Assembly (NCBI GenBank): GCA_028684065.1
Contig: JAQUGO010000007.1
Location: 103,507 to 149,520 of the forward strand
Source of the DNA: Sulfurospirillaceae bacterium
GTDB taxonomy: Bacteria; Campylobacterota; Campylobacteria; Campylobacterales; Sulfurospirillaceae
Direction: 5' to 3'
DNA length: 46,014 nt
In this document: positions 35,279-42,079 of the stretch, one piece after another
Position numbering within the stretch: position 1 is the first letter of the stretch
Layout of the letters: every line of letters starts with the position of its first letter
Translations under genes and position numbers: made by a program
Notes under the pieces: model-generated
Databases searched by the model: none
What the model was told of the DNA's origin: nothing
What the model saw: the letters and a program-made list of their open reading frames with translations, nothing else

Positions 35279-35884
35279 TTACATGTAAAGGTATTTTCCA
35301 TAAAGACTAAGATAAACGCCTAAAAGCTCTTTAAGAGCCTTATCAAGCAAAGCTTGCTCCTCTTGGTTGTAGATTATAGCAAAAAGCTTTACATGTAAAG
35401 CATTTCCATAGGCTATAAAATGCTCAGGCGTGCTGAGTGAATTTTCTTTACTACTCAGAAGATAAAATAATCCAAAGGCTCGATTGAGTCCTACTATATA
35501 AGAGAGAAGATTGTCAAATATCTGTTTTTCAACAGGCTCAAGCCGTGTGATAAAAAACTCCAAAGAGTGTTCTAAAAAAGCTTTTTTCTTAGGAAAATTT
35601 GCACCAAGTAGTGTTATGAAAATCTGCTTTTTCATGTGTAAAATTTCTGCTGGTAATGATGTTTCCAAGGATTTGTCCAATAGCTTAACCGCCTCATCAA
35701 AACTAGAGAATAAAGGCATATTCTCTCTACGCATAAGTGTTTTAATTTGCTCTTGCGTGTATTTTGAGGGCGTGTAAATTTCTAAAGTATCAAGCGTTTT
35801 AAGCATACTAAGATAAGGTTCCTGCAAGTTTACATCAGCATTTTTTGACAAAAATTCTACTAAATAGAGTATTTCTTTTTTCAT
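35279..35884 (-). CDS. Uncharacterised helical protein upstream of the diguanylate cyclase
   Basis: I do not recognise this 201-residue protein. It is predicted mostly alpha-helical and Leu-rich, with no signal peptide, no clear membrane helix and no metal motif. Its last codons (CTT TAC ATG TAA) lie inside a TTACATGTAA palindrome, which supplies its stop codon, and a second copy of the palindrome lies within the gene (35389-35398). A TACAAT -10 sits only six bases before the ATG, so the mRNA may be leaderless. It is followed 12 bases later by the diguanylate cyclase and may be its partner. Confidence 0.65.
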   Translation of the reverse strand: MKKEILYLVEFLSKNADVNLQEPYLSMLKTLDTLEIYTPSKYTQEQIKTLMRRENMPLFSSFDEAVKLLDKSLETSLPAEILHMKKQIFITLLGANFPKKKAFLEHSLEFFITRLEPVEKQIFDNLLSYIVGLNRAFGLFYLLSSKENSLSTPEHFIAYGNALHVKLFAIIYNQEEQALLDKALKELLGVYLSLYGKYLYM

Positions 35885-35890
35885 GAAATT

Positions 35891-35896
35891 ATTGTA
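35891..35896 (-). promoter_or_regulatory. -10 box giving a possible leaderless transcript
   Basis: On the minus strand TGGTACAAT forms an extended -10 element (hexamer 35896-35891). Only six bases separate it from the ATG at 35884, so transcription would begin at or next to the start codon. No ribosome binding site precedes the ATG. Confidence 0.4.
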
Positions 35897-35984
35897 CCAA
35901 AAGATTCCAAAAATTTTAGGGAGTTACTCTAACCTCTTTTTCACAAAACTTATCTTAAAATCACAAAAAATTATTAGGACATCC

Positions 35985-36590
35985 ATGGAAACACTATCGT
36001 TTGCTTTTGCCATTTTTATCAAATTCTTTTTTATCATGACACCTTTTTTTGTGACTTCTGTCTTTTTATCTATGACAAATGATATTGAAGAAAATGACAA
36101 AAAAAAGCTCGCCATCAAAGTAACTTTTGCTATTGCCATTTCGTGCTTAGTGGTGCTTTATTTTGGCAAATATATCTTTGATCTTTTTGGTATTACCTTG
36201 GATGCTTTTAGAATTGGAGCCGGTGCGCTTTTATTTTTAACCGCCGTCGATTTAGTGCAAAAAGATGTTAATGATGAGCCTACATGTAAAGGTGATATTG
36301 CAGAACATGCGGTTGTACCACTGGCTATTCCCGTAACCGTAGGACCTGGTACGGTGGGTGCTTTGATGGTTATGGGTGCAGATATGCAAAAAATAAGCGA
36401 TTTAATAATGGGTTCATTGGCTCTTTTGATGGCAATCGCTATGATAGGAAGTATGTTGTATCTCTCAGGTCACATTGAAAAAATGATAGGCCGAAGTGGT
36501 TTAATCGTCCTTAGTAAAGTCACAGGTCTCATCCTTGCGGCACTTTCTGCGCAAATCGTCTTTACAGGCATTAAAAATTTTCTCGCCTAA
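35985..36590 (+). CDS. MarC family integral membrane protein
   Basis: This 201-residue protein belongs to the MarC/UPF0056 family, with six predicted membrane helices. The MarC name comes from the E. coli mar locus, but the transport substrate is unknown. Marks are FFFIMTPFFVTSVFLSMT at the start, RIGAGALLFLTAVDLVQ, and PLAIPVTVGPGTVGALMV in the middle. I use ATG 35985 because TAGGA lies upstream and the family begins there. An open frame from 35883 would add 34 unrelated residues. A hairpin at 36589-36608 closes the gene. Confidence 0.88.
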   Translation: METLSFAFAIFIKFFFIMTPFFVTSVFLSMTNDIEENDKKKLAIKVTFAIAISCLVVLYFGKYIFDLFGITLDAFRIGAGALLFLTAVDLVQKDVNDEPTCKGDIAEHAVVPLAIPVTVGPGTVGALMVMGADMQKISDLIMGSLALLMAIAMIGSMLYLSGHIEKMIGRSGLIVLSKVTGLILAALSAQIVFTGIKNFLA

Positions 36591-36608
36591 GCCTTACATG
36601 TAAGGTTT
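36589..36608. terminator. TTACATGTAA hairpin terminator between marC and ankyrin gene
   Basis: CCTTACATGTAAGG is a perfect 14-base palindrome at 36592-36605. It extends by one G-U pair and two A-T pairs and is followed by a run of five T on the plus strand. It overlaps the marC stop and stands just before the end of the convergent ankyrin gene. This is the clearest case where the repeated TTACATGTAA motif acts as a terminator stem. Confidence 0.65.
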
Positions 36609-37052
36609 TTACAAAGAATGCGCCTTTAGCATTTTATAAATACTCGATGTACTCGCAAGGTCAATCGCTTTAAAATCATCCAAATTTGTAATAGCAACAT
36701 CAGCACCACTCTCTAAAAGAAGGCGCGTCATGGCTTCTTTGCCTGAACTGGCACAATACATCAATGCACTCACACCGTTATCGTTTTGACAATTCACATC
36801 AATACCCGCTTTGACTAAAAGATCCACACAAGCAAAATCACCACCAAAACAGGCATTCCAAATGGCAGAATTACCATCACTATTTTTTAGCTCCAAATCA
36901 ACACCCGCTTGAATAAGCTCACGCGTGACCGCACTGTTGGCTTCTCGTACAGCTTTCATCAGTGCTGAATTGCCGTATTTTCCGACCATATTGAGGTTAT
37001 TTACATCATAGCTATTGGCGACAAGCCACGATACGGTGGTTTCGCTCAACAT
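36609..37052 (-). CDS. Ankyrin-repeat protein
   Basis: This small soluble protein has about four ankyrin repeats. The G-x-S-A-L-M-K-A / LIQAGVDLELKNSDGNSA / LLVKAGIDVNCQNDNGVSALMY / LLLESGADVAITN pattern is clear. There is no signal peptide, so it is probably a cytoplasmic protein-binding partner. I prefer the ATG at 37052, which joins the preceding stop as TGATG; an ATG at 37067 would add five residues. It is translationally coupled to the Tpx-like gene. In Campylobacter an ankyrin protein (Cj1386) accompanies catalase, so an oxidative-stress link is possible but unproven. Confidence 0.88.
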   Translation of the reverse strand: MLSETTVSWLVANSYDVNNLNMVGKYGNSALMKAVREANSAVTRELIQAGVDLELKNSDGNSAIWNACFGGDFACVDLLVKAGIDVNCQNDNGVSALMYCASSGKEAMTRLLLESGADVAITNLDDFKAIDLASTSSIYKMLKAHSL

Positions 37053-37549
37053 CACGCACCCATCCAATTCTCATGTACATGCCCTTTTTTCTTAAAATGA
37101 ATCGCTTCATCGAGTTTAGTTTCAAATATCTCCAAGTCAAATTCATCTTCGACCGCACTGGTTATCTGTTTATAGATAACTTGCCCGTCTTTATTGATGA
37201 TAAAAATAGACTTTGCACAGAGTGTTTCATCAATGTAAACACCAAATTTTTTCGCATATTCTGCAAAATCGCTCGAAGTAAAGGCTGGGTTAGTTGATTT
37301 TTCTAAGGCTTGGGCACAAAGAAGATAGATAAAAGCTTGTTCTTGGTATTTTTGGATGACATCTAAAAGCCCCTCGCTGAGTGAATTATGAAAAGGTAAG
37401 GTTATCATCACTTGTACTTTTGTGGCTAACATACCGATGATTTTGGTTTCTCCATCCAACATTCTTAGACTTATAGCAGGAGCTTCAGCACCAATTTTTC
37501 GCTCTTTTGTGAGTAATGGTTTTAGTAAACCTTGAACCATAGTTTCCAA
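37052..37549 (-). CDS. Tpx-like thioredoxin-fold protein lacking the peroxidatic cysteine
   Basis: The 165-residue protein aligns by eye with thiol peroxidase (Tpx). It begins with KIGAEAPAISL like the KxGDxAP start of Tpx, and the C-terminal half (FAEYAKKFGVYI, FIINKDGQVIYKQI, then DEFDLEIFETKLDEA) matches the FGxxYGVLI / DxDGKVVY / EPDYEAAL pattern. The segment that should contain the active PxxDTPVC motif reads MITLPFHNSLSEG with no cysteine. The only two cysteines are elsewhere. It is therefore unlikely to be a peroxidase. The start is TTG at 37549, five bases after AAGGAG. Confidence 0.7.
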   Translation of the reverse strand: METMVQGLLKPLLTKERKIGAEAPAISLRMLDGETKIIGMLATKVQVMITLPFHNSLSEGLLDVIQKYQEQAFIYLLCAQALEKSTNPAFTSSDFAEYAKKFGVYIDETLCAKSIFIINKDGQVIYKQITSAVEDEFDLEIFETKLDEAIHFKKKGHVHENWMGA

Positions 37550-37636
37550 GATAACTCCTTAATAATTTAGTTCTATTTATGCAAGAGTTATACCGTTAGT
37601 TGCACATAAAATCCTTACAATCCTTACATGTAAAGA

Positions 37637-37658
37637 GTAGTGACTTTCAAATCACTAC
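37637..37658. terminator. Hairpin downstream of fumC
   Basis: GTAGTGA and TCACTAC form perfect seven-base arms around an eight-base loop. On the minus strand the stem is followed by TCTTT and then by a TTACATGTAA copy. It lies 13 bases after the fumC stop and before the Tpx-like gene's promoter region, so it probably ends fumC transcription. Confidence 0.5.
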
Positions 37659-37670
37659 GTCACGTGAGTG

Positions 37671-39062
37671 TTATTCTTTGGGATGAATCATCTCAGCAGG
37701 GATAACATAACGCTCAAACTCTTCCTCGCTTAATAAAGAGAGTTTCACACACGCCTCTTTGAGGCTTAGATGCTCTTTGTGCGCAAGCTTTGCCACCTTA
37801 GCGGCATTTTCATAGCCAATGTAAGGATTGAGTGCTGTGACCAACATCAACGAGTTATGAAGATTGTGAGCAATTTTTTCTGTATTGGCTTCAATACCTT
37901 CCACGCAGTGAATTCGAAATGATTCCATCACATCGCTTAAGAGCCTTACTTGTTGCAAAAAATTAAGAATAATGACGGGTTTAAAAACATTAAGCTCAAA
38001 ATTTCCTTGACTTGCCCCAAACGCAATCGCCGTATCTGCTCCAAACACTTGACACGCTACCATGGTGACGGCTTCAGCTTGTGTTGGGTTCACTTTACCA
38101 GGCATAATGGAACTTCCTGGCTCATTTTCGGGAATATTGAGTTCACCAATGCCACACCTTGGCCCCGAAGCGAGCCATCTAATATCATTGGCGATTTTCA
38201 TCAAATTGGCCGCTAAACCTTTGTTTGCACCACTGGCAAACACAAGGGCATCATGCGAGGTAAGTGCGTGAAATTTATTGGGTGCGGAAACAAAATGTTT
38301 ACCTGTAAGGTTGCTGAGCTCTTCACTGACAAATTCACTCAGGCGTGGATGCGCATTAAGACCTGTTCCTACGGCTGTTCCACCAATGGCGAGCTCACGT
38401 AACGATTCAAGGGCTTGGAGTATATGCGAAGCTGAGTGTTCTAACATGCTACGGTAACCACTAAACTCTTGTCCTAAAGTAAGCGGTGTGGCATCTTGCA
38501 GATGGGTACGTCCTATTTTGATAATACCACCAAACTCTTTTTCTTTGGCTTCCATAGTCTCTTTTAGCTTTTCGATGGAAGGCAGTAGTTGTTCTTCAAT
38601 CTCGATGACACTGGCAATGTGCATCGCTGTGGGAAAGGTATCGTTAGAACTTTGAGACATATTGACATGATCATTGGGATGCACCAGTTTTTCTTTACGA
38701 AAATCGCCCCCTAAAATCTCTGTAGCACGGTTGGCGATGACTTCGTTAAGATTCATATTAGTTTGTGTACCACTGCCTGTTTGCCAGATGGCGAGGGGAA
38801 ATTCATCGTCAAATTTGCCTGCAAGAATTTCATCACAGGCTTGGATAATCGCTCCTGCTTTTTTGGCATCCAGTTTTTTGAGTTTTAAATTAACCGTTGC
38901 TAAAGAACGTTTGAGTAAGGAAAAAGCACGGATAAGCTCTTTAGGCATCTTCTCCGTGCCAATTTTAAAGTTTTCCAAACTACGCTCGGTTTGTGCTCCC
39001 CAATAGTGCTCATTGGGAACATTTATCTCGCCCATCGTATCTTTTTCAATTCTGTATTTCAT
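37671..39062 (-). CDS. fumC: Class II fumarate hydratase
   Basis: FumC reversibly hydrates fumarate to malate in the TCA cycle and needs no iron-sulfur cluster. The 463-residue protein is full length. Landmarks are [15 protein letters not shown] at the start, [19 protein letters not shown]-type substrate loop (GTQTNMN), [26 protein letters not shown] and the fumarase/aspartase signature [11 protein letters not shown] near residue 320. It stands alone between hairpins. A -10-like CATAAT lies at 39094-39089 on the minus strand, and GAGGAG precedes the ATG. It complements sucCD and oorDABC nearby. Confidence 0.96.
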   Translation of the reverse strand: MKYRIEKDTMGEINVPNEHYWGAQTERSLENFKIGTEKMPKELIRAFSLLKRSLATVNLKLKKLDAKKAGAIIQACDEILAGKFDDEFPLAIWQTGSGTQTNMNLNEVIANRATEILGGDFRKEKLVHPNDHVNMSQSSNDTFPTAMHIASVIEIEEQLLPSIEKLKETMEAKEKEFGGIIKIGRTHLQDATPLTLGQEFSGYRSMLEHSASHILQALESLRELAIGGTAVGTGLNAHPRLSEFVSEELSNLTGKHFVSAPNKFHALTSHDALVFASGANKGLAANLMKIANDIRWLASGPRCGIGELNIPENEPGSSIMPGKVNPTQAEAVTMVACQVFGADTAIAFGASQGNFELNVFKPVIILNFLQQVRLLSDVMESFRIHCVEGIEANTEKIAHNLHNSLMLVTALNPYIGYENAAKVAKLAHKEHLSLKEACVKLSLLSEEEFERYVIPAEMIHPKE

Positions 39063-39157
39063 ATCAAACTCCTCTAATTCTTACGCTCATTATGGCACAG
39101 TGGAGATTGAAAAAAATATCATTTTTTAAATTACATGTAAATTCTAAACTAGCTTAG

Positions 39158-40030
39158 TTATATCTCAATACCAAAGTAATGTTTTACCACATAACCAATA
39201 CCAAACGAGATAAGTGCAACGCCAAAGGTAATGTACGACATCTCACGTACACGCTTCCAAAAGGACAAATCTTTCGCCACTGAGATGTAAAAATTGTAAA
39301 GAAAAATCGTTAATAGAGCCATAGTAAACATCCAAACAATCGCCACAGAAATTTTTACAAAAATGAAAAAAGGTGCGACTAAAATGGCTGTTGTTAAAAT
39401 ATACGAGATACCTGTATAAAGTGAATAGGTTAAAGGATTAACATCATCACCGACGTTTTCTTTGGATTCCAAGTAAGCAGACCCCGCCATGGAAAGTGCA
39501 GCGGCTATTCCCATAATAAGTCCCGTAACGCCCACAACAACACTTTTATCAAAGGCTAAAGCAATACCACTCAGTGTCCCCGTAAGCTCAACTAACGCAT
39601 CATTCATTCCCAAAACAATCGCACCTGCATAGAGCAGTTTTTTATCATGTAACATATCAATAAGTTCTATTTCATGGTGAATCTCTTGCTCATAAATATC
39701 TTTAGCTTTCGAATCAATTTTAATCAGCTCTTGGTAATATGATTTAGCGCCCTCTTCGCGTTTTTCCAAAAATTTAAGCGTAAAGGATATCCCTACAAGT
39801 TTTGAGAGAAAAAGATAAAACAAAATGACATAACGACGAGGTTTAAGCTCTTGGTTCGTATAAGCTTTAAGATAGTTATAATGCCCCTGCTCTTCTTTAG
39901 CAATTTTGTGAAAAATAGTTTGATTGGCTTCATTGGTATCAGAGTGCGAAAGCATCGAATAGATTGTAAAATCATCTATTTCATTTTGTTGCTGATGCAA
40001 TGCTCTCTTTACATGTACGGTATTTGCCAT
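39158..40030 (-). CDS. Ferritin-like/VIT membrane protein (MbfA-type iron transporter)
   Basis: The protein of about 290 residues joins an N-terminal ferritin-like (rubrerythrin) domain to a VIT1/CCC1 membrane domain. The first part has metal ligands in the E-x-D-D-F helix, KEEQGHY and EQEIHHEIELID (Glu-x-x-His pairs). The second has about five membrane helices, starting with GAIVLGMNDALVELTGTLSG and including GLIMGIAAALSMAGSAYLESK. Relatives such as MbfA export ferrous iron and protect against peroxide. I choose ATG 40030 because AGGAG lies at the correct distance; ATG 40033 is also possible. A strong promoter lies just upstream. Confidence 0.88.
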   Translation of the reverse strand: MANTVHVKRALHQQQNEIDDFTIYSMLSHSDTNEANQTIFHKIAKEEQGHYNYLKAYTNQELKPRRYVILFYLFLSKLVGISFTLKFLEKREEGAKSYYQELIKIDSKAKDIYEQEIHHEIELIDMLHDKKLLYAGAIVLGMNDALVELTGTLSGIALAFDKSVVVGVTGLIMGIAAALSMAGSAYLESKENVGDDVNPLTYSLYTGISYILTTAILVAPFFIFVKISVAIVWMFTMALLTIFLYNFYISVAKDLSFWKRVREMSYITFGVALISFGIGYVVKHYFGIEI

Positions 40031-40065
40031 CATTGCTCCTTTGGTTTTTCTTTTAGACTTCTAGT

Positions 40066-40094
40066 ATTATACTCCACTTGAACACCTACTTCAA
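40066..40094 (-). promoter_or_regulatory. Sigma70-type promoter for the ferritin/VIT gene
   Basis: On the minus strand TTGAAG (40094-40089) and TATAAT (40071-40066) are separated by exactly 17 bases. This is the closest match to a full consensus sigma70 promoter that I found in the window. Transcription would start about 30 bases before the ATG, leaving room for the AAAGGAG ribosome site. Confidence 0.7.
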
Positions 40095-40158
40095 ATTTAT
40101 ACGAGTGATATTTACTAAGATTTATAGTTTTATAATTCCAGAGATTATCGCCTATTTT

Positions 40159-40176
40159 TATACTCTTAAGAGTATA
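40159..40176. promoter_or_regulatory. 18-base perfect palindrome upstream of the ferritin/VIT promoter
   Basis: TATACTCTTAAGAGTATA is a perfect 18-base palindrome centred about 75 bases upstream of the -35 box of the ferritin/VIT promoter. It could be an operator for a dimeric regulator of iron or peroxide response. It does not match the Fur consensus as I know it. Confidence 0.4.
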
Positions 40177-40239
40177 TATCTTGCTCAATATAGTTTTATT
40201 GGAAGCCATCAACAATAAATCTGCCATTACGATTCATAA

Positions 40240-40558
40240 CCTCTATGCAAATTTGCATCCATTCATGATATTGATGTTAAAAAAGAACAAGAGTTACTCT
40301 TAGCATACGATAGAATTGTTTTGCATATGGTCGCGATGGTTATAAACTTGCAGGAAAAAAGTTTAAAATGCGGTAACATTAGGCTCTTTTGAATATGCCT
40401 ATCAAGCAAGGGCTTATATGCAAGTATCTATGCGTAAGATTTTAAAACCACTTCAATTTTTAGTCCAATAATTTACACACAACCTTTTTCCACTCATCGT
40501 GCTCTTAAAATCAACGATGAAGAGCTACTTATTAAAACAAAAGAGTAAAAATCTGTTT
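40240..40558 (+). pseudogene. Decayed gene with several frameshifts
   Basis: Between the ferritin/VIT gene and oorC the plus strand holds protein-like segments that continue one another only if the frame shifts. SIHDIDVKKEQELLLAYDRIV starts near 40258. AYGRDGYKLAGKKFK is in the next frame from about 40323, AVTLGSFEYAYQARAYMQV and on to PLQFLVQ* from about 40369, and THRALKINDEELLIKTKE* ends near 40547. No segment has its own start and ribosome site. I do not recognise the family. The simplest reading is a gene fragment with at least three indels; sequencing error is less likely because the neighbours are intact. Confidence 0.45.
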
Positions 40559-40617
40559 GTAAAAGAAGCTTGAAATACTTTATTGTTTTAATATTTAGTA
40601 GATGAAAAATAAGAAAA

Positions 40618-40666
40618 AAGCTTTACATGTAAGCAAGTTTGCCCTTCAGGATTAAACCTAAAGGGC
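40618..40666 (-). terminator. Tandem hairpins ending the sucCD-oorDABC transcript
   Basis: Read leftward from the oorC stop, a first stem of GCCCTTTAGG with CCTGAAGGGC (one mismatch, six-base loop, 40666-40641) is followed by a second stem built on GCTTACATGTAAAGC (near 40635-40621), which runs directly into TTTTTT. The second hairpin with its T-run is a classical intrinsic terminator that uses the TTACATGTAA motif. Together they close the long energy-metabolism operon. Confidence 0.7.
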
Positions 40667-40680
40667 TTGTAAAATAATCA

Positions 40681-41238
40681 TTAAAGTTTAGCGAGTGCTT
40701 CTTGAGCATATTTGATACCAAGTTCATACGCTTTAATATTATCAGGATGAACTTTTTCAGGAACTTTAGAAAGCATGACACTGCGCACTAAATCATGAGC
40801 TAATACTTGTGTCATCTCAACGGTGATTGCAAGTGCAACAACGGATTGGGTGATAACATTACCAACTTCTTCTTTAGCAATCGTAATCAATGGAATTTCA
40901 ACGATTCTCCATTTTTTTCTATCTTCTTCATTCACTGTCACAAGATTTGGCTCAACAACGATAATCGCACCAGGTTTAACACCCGCTTTAAAGTTATTGA
41001 AACTGACTTGCGCTGTGGCAATCATAAACTCGATTTCACCTTCATTAGCATATGGGAATAGAATCTCTGTTTCATCCAATAAAATATCAACCTTAGTCGG
41101 TCCACCTCTTACTTGTGATGTATAGGTTGAGGCTTTAACACCATAACCACCCTCTTTAATTTTTGCAACGGCTAAAATCTCACCCGCAAGAATAACACCT
41201 TGACCACCAACACCCACAAATCGTAATTGTCTTCTCAT
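40681..41238 (-). CDS. oorC: 2-oxoglutarate:acceptor oxidoreductase gamma subunit
   Basis: OorC is the gamma subunit of the CoA-dependent 2-oxoglutarate oxidoreductase, which replaces 2-oxoglutarate dehydrogenase in Campylobacterota. The protein of about 185 residues has RFVGVGGQGVILAGEILA at the start, AEILAVAKIKEGGYGVKASTY-like turns, SQVRGGPTKVDILL and the PNLV domain typical of the POR gamma family. I choose ATG 41238, six bases after AAGGAG; a TTG three bases earlier is in frame. It is the last gene of the operon, 7 bases after oorB. Confidence 0.94.
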   Translation of the reverse strand: MRRQLRFVGVGGQGVILAGEILAVAKIKEGGYGVKASTYTSQVRGGPTKVDILLDETEILFPYANEGEIEFMIATAQVSFNNFKAGVKPGAIIVVEPNLVTVNEEDRKKWRIVEIPLITIAKEEVGNVITQSVVALAITVEMTQVLAHDLVRSVMLSKVPEKVHPDNIKAYELGIKYAQEALAKL

Positions 41239-41248
41239 CAAGGGCTCC

Positions 41249-42079
41249 TTATAGCTTCACGGTTGTTTTGTTTTGTGCCGCTTCAATAACTTTATCATAA
41301 GCGTCGCAATATTCAGGTTTATCATACTCTTTTAAGATACCTGTTGGGAAATAATTTTGTTTCTCTTCATCGGGCAGTGCTTCATACTTTTTAAGAGGTA
41401 AAATCATCTTTTCAATCCAATTCAAGGTTTGAACTGCTTCGCCCATTTTATTTTTTCTACCAAGATTAACATGACAGTTTGAAAAAATATCAAAGAATGA
41501 ATATCCTTTATGTTTAAAGCCAGCTACAAATACTTTTTCCAGTTTCTGAGGATCAAGGACTGATTCGCGTGCCACAAATGTCGCGCCCGCTGCGTAAGCA
41601 AGTTTAGCAGCATTAAAGCTTGGATCGACATTGCCTCTTTGCGCTGTTGCTGTCCACATCCCTAGTGGTGTTGTTGGAGAAGTTTGAGAGTTTGTTAATC
41701 CATAAATAAAGTTATTAATTAAGACATGATTTAAATCAATATTTCTACGACAACCGTGAATCGTATGATTACCACCAATGGCCAAACCATCACCATCACC
41801 GGTGACGACAATTACATGTTTTTCTGGATTAGCGAGCTTAATACCGGTAGCATAGGCAATCGCACGTCCGTGTGTTGTATGAACGGTATTACAATCCATA
41901 TAAGAGCTAAAACGTCCACTACAGCCGATACCAGAAACGATACAAACGTCTTTCATATCCCAACCCATCGTATCTATCGCACGAATCACTGATTTTAAGA
42001 TAATACCATCACCACATCCCCAACACCATAGTGTTGGCATCTTATCAATTCTAAGATATTTATCGTAATTAAATGCCAT
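41249..42079 (-). CDS. oorB: 2-oxoglutarate:acceptor oxidoreductase beta subunit (TPP-binding)
   Basis: OorB binds thiamine pyrophosphate and forms the catalytic core with OorA. The 276-residue protein has the LWCWGCGDGIIL cysteine motif, GIGCSGRFSSYMD, and the TPP/Mg motif VVTGDGDGLAIGGNH with the LINNFIYGLTNSQTSPTT loop. Length and motifs match the Campylobacter enzyme. The ATG overlaps the oorA stop by one base (TAATG). The complex passes electrons to ferredoxin or flavodoxin. Confidence 0.96.
   Translation of the reverse strand: MAFNYDKYLRIDKMPTLWCWGCGDGIILKSVIRAIDTMGWDMKDVCIVSGIGCSGRFSSYMDCNTVHTTHGRAIAYATGIKLANPEKHVIVVTGDGDGLAIGGNHTIHGCRRNIDLNHVLINNFIYGLTNSQTSPTTPLGMWTATAQRGNVDPSFNAAKLAYAAGATFVARESVLDPQKLEKVFVAGFKHKGYSFFDIFSNCHVNLGRKNKMGEAVQTLNWIEKMILPLKKYEALPDEEKQNYFPTGILKEYDKPEYCDAYDKVIEAAQNKTTVKL

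Larger units (their letters stand above)
40034..40680. other. Longest gap without an intact gene in the window
   Basis: These 647 bases contain, from left to right, the ferritin/VIT ribosome site and promoter, the 18-base palindrome, the decayed plus-strand gene, one TTACATGTAA copy and the oorC terminator hairpin. An open frame of 65 codons on the minus strand (40030-40227) overlaps the promoter and is not believed. No tRNA or other structured RNA is evident. Confidence 0.6.

Noticed and set aside
35883-35984. 34-codon N-terminal extension of the MarC protein
   Set aside because: It overlaps the divergent gene's start and does not resemble MarC; ATG 35985 with TAGGA is better.
40030-40227. 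65-codon open frame on the minus strand upstream of the ferritin/VIT gene
   Set aside because: It overlaps the well-formed promoter and ribosome site of that gene, has no ribosome site of its own and resembles no family.
40807-41125. Two long open frames on the plus strand opposite oorC
   Set aside because: Both are out-of-frame shadows of a clearly conserved gamma subunit.
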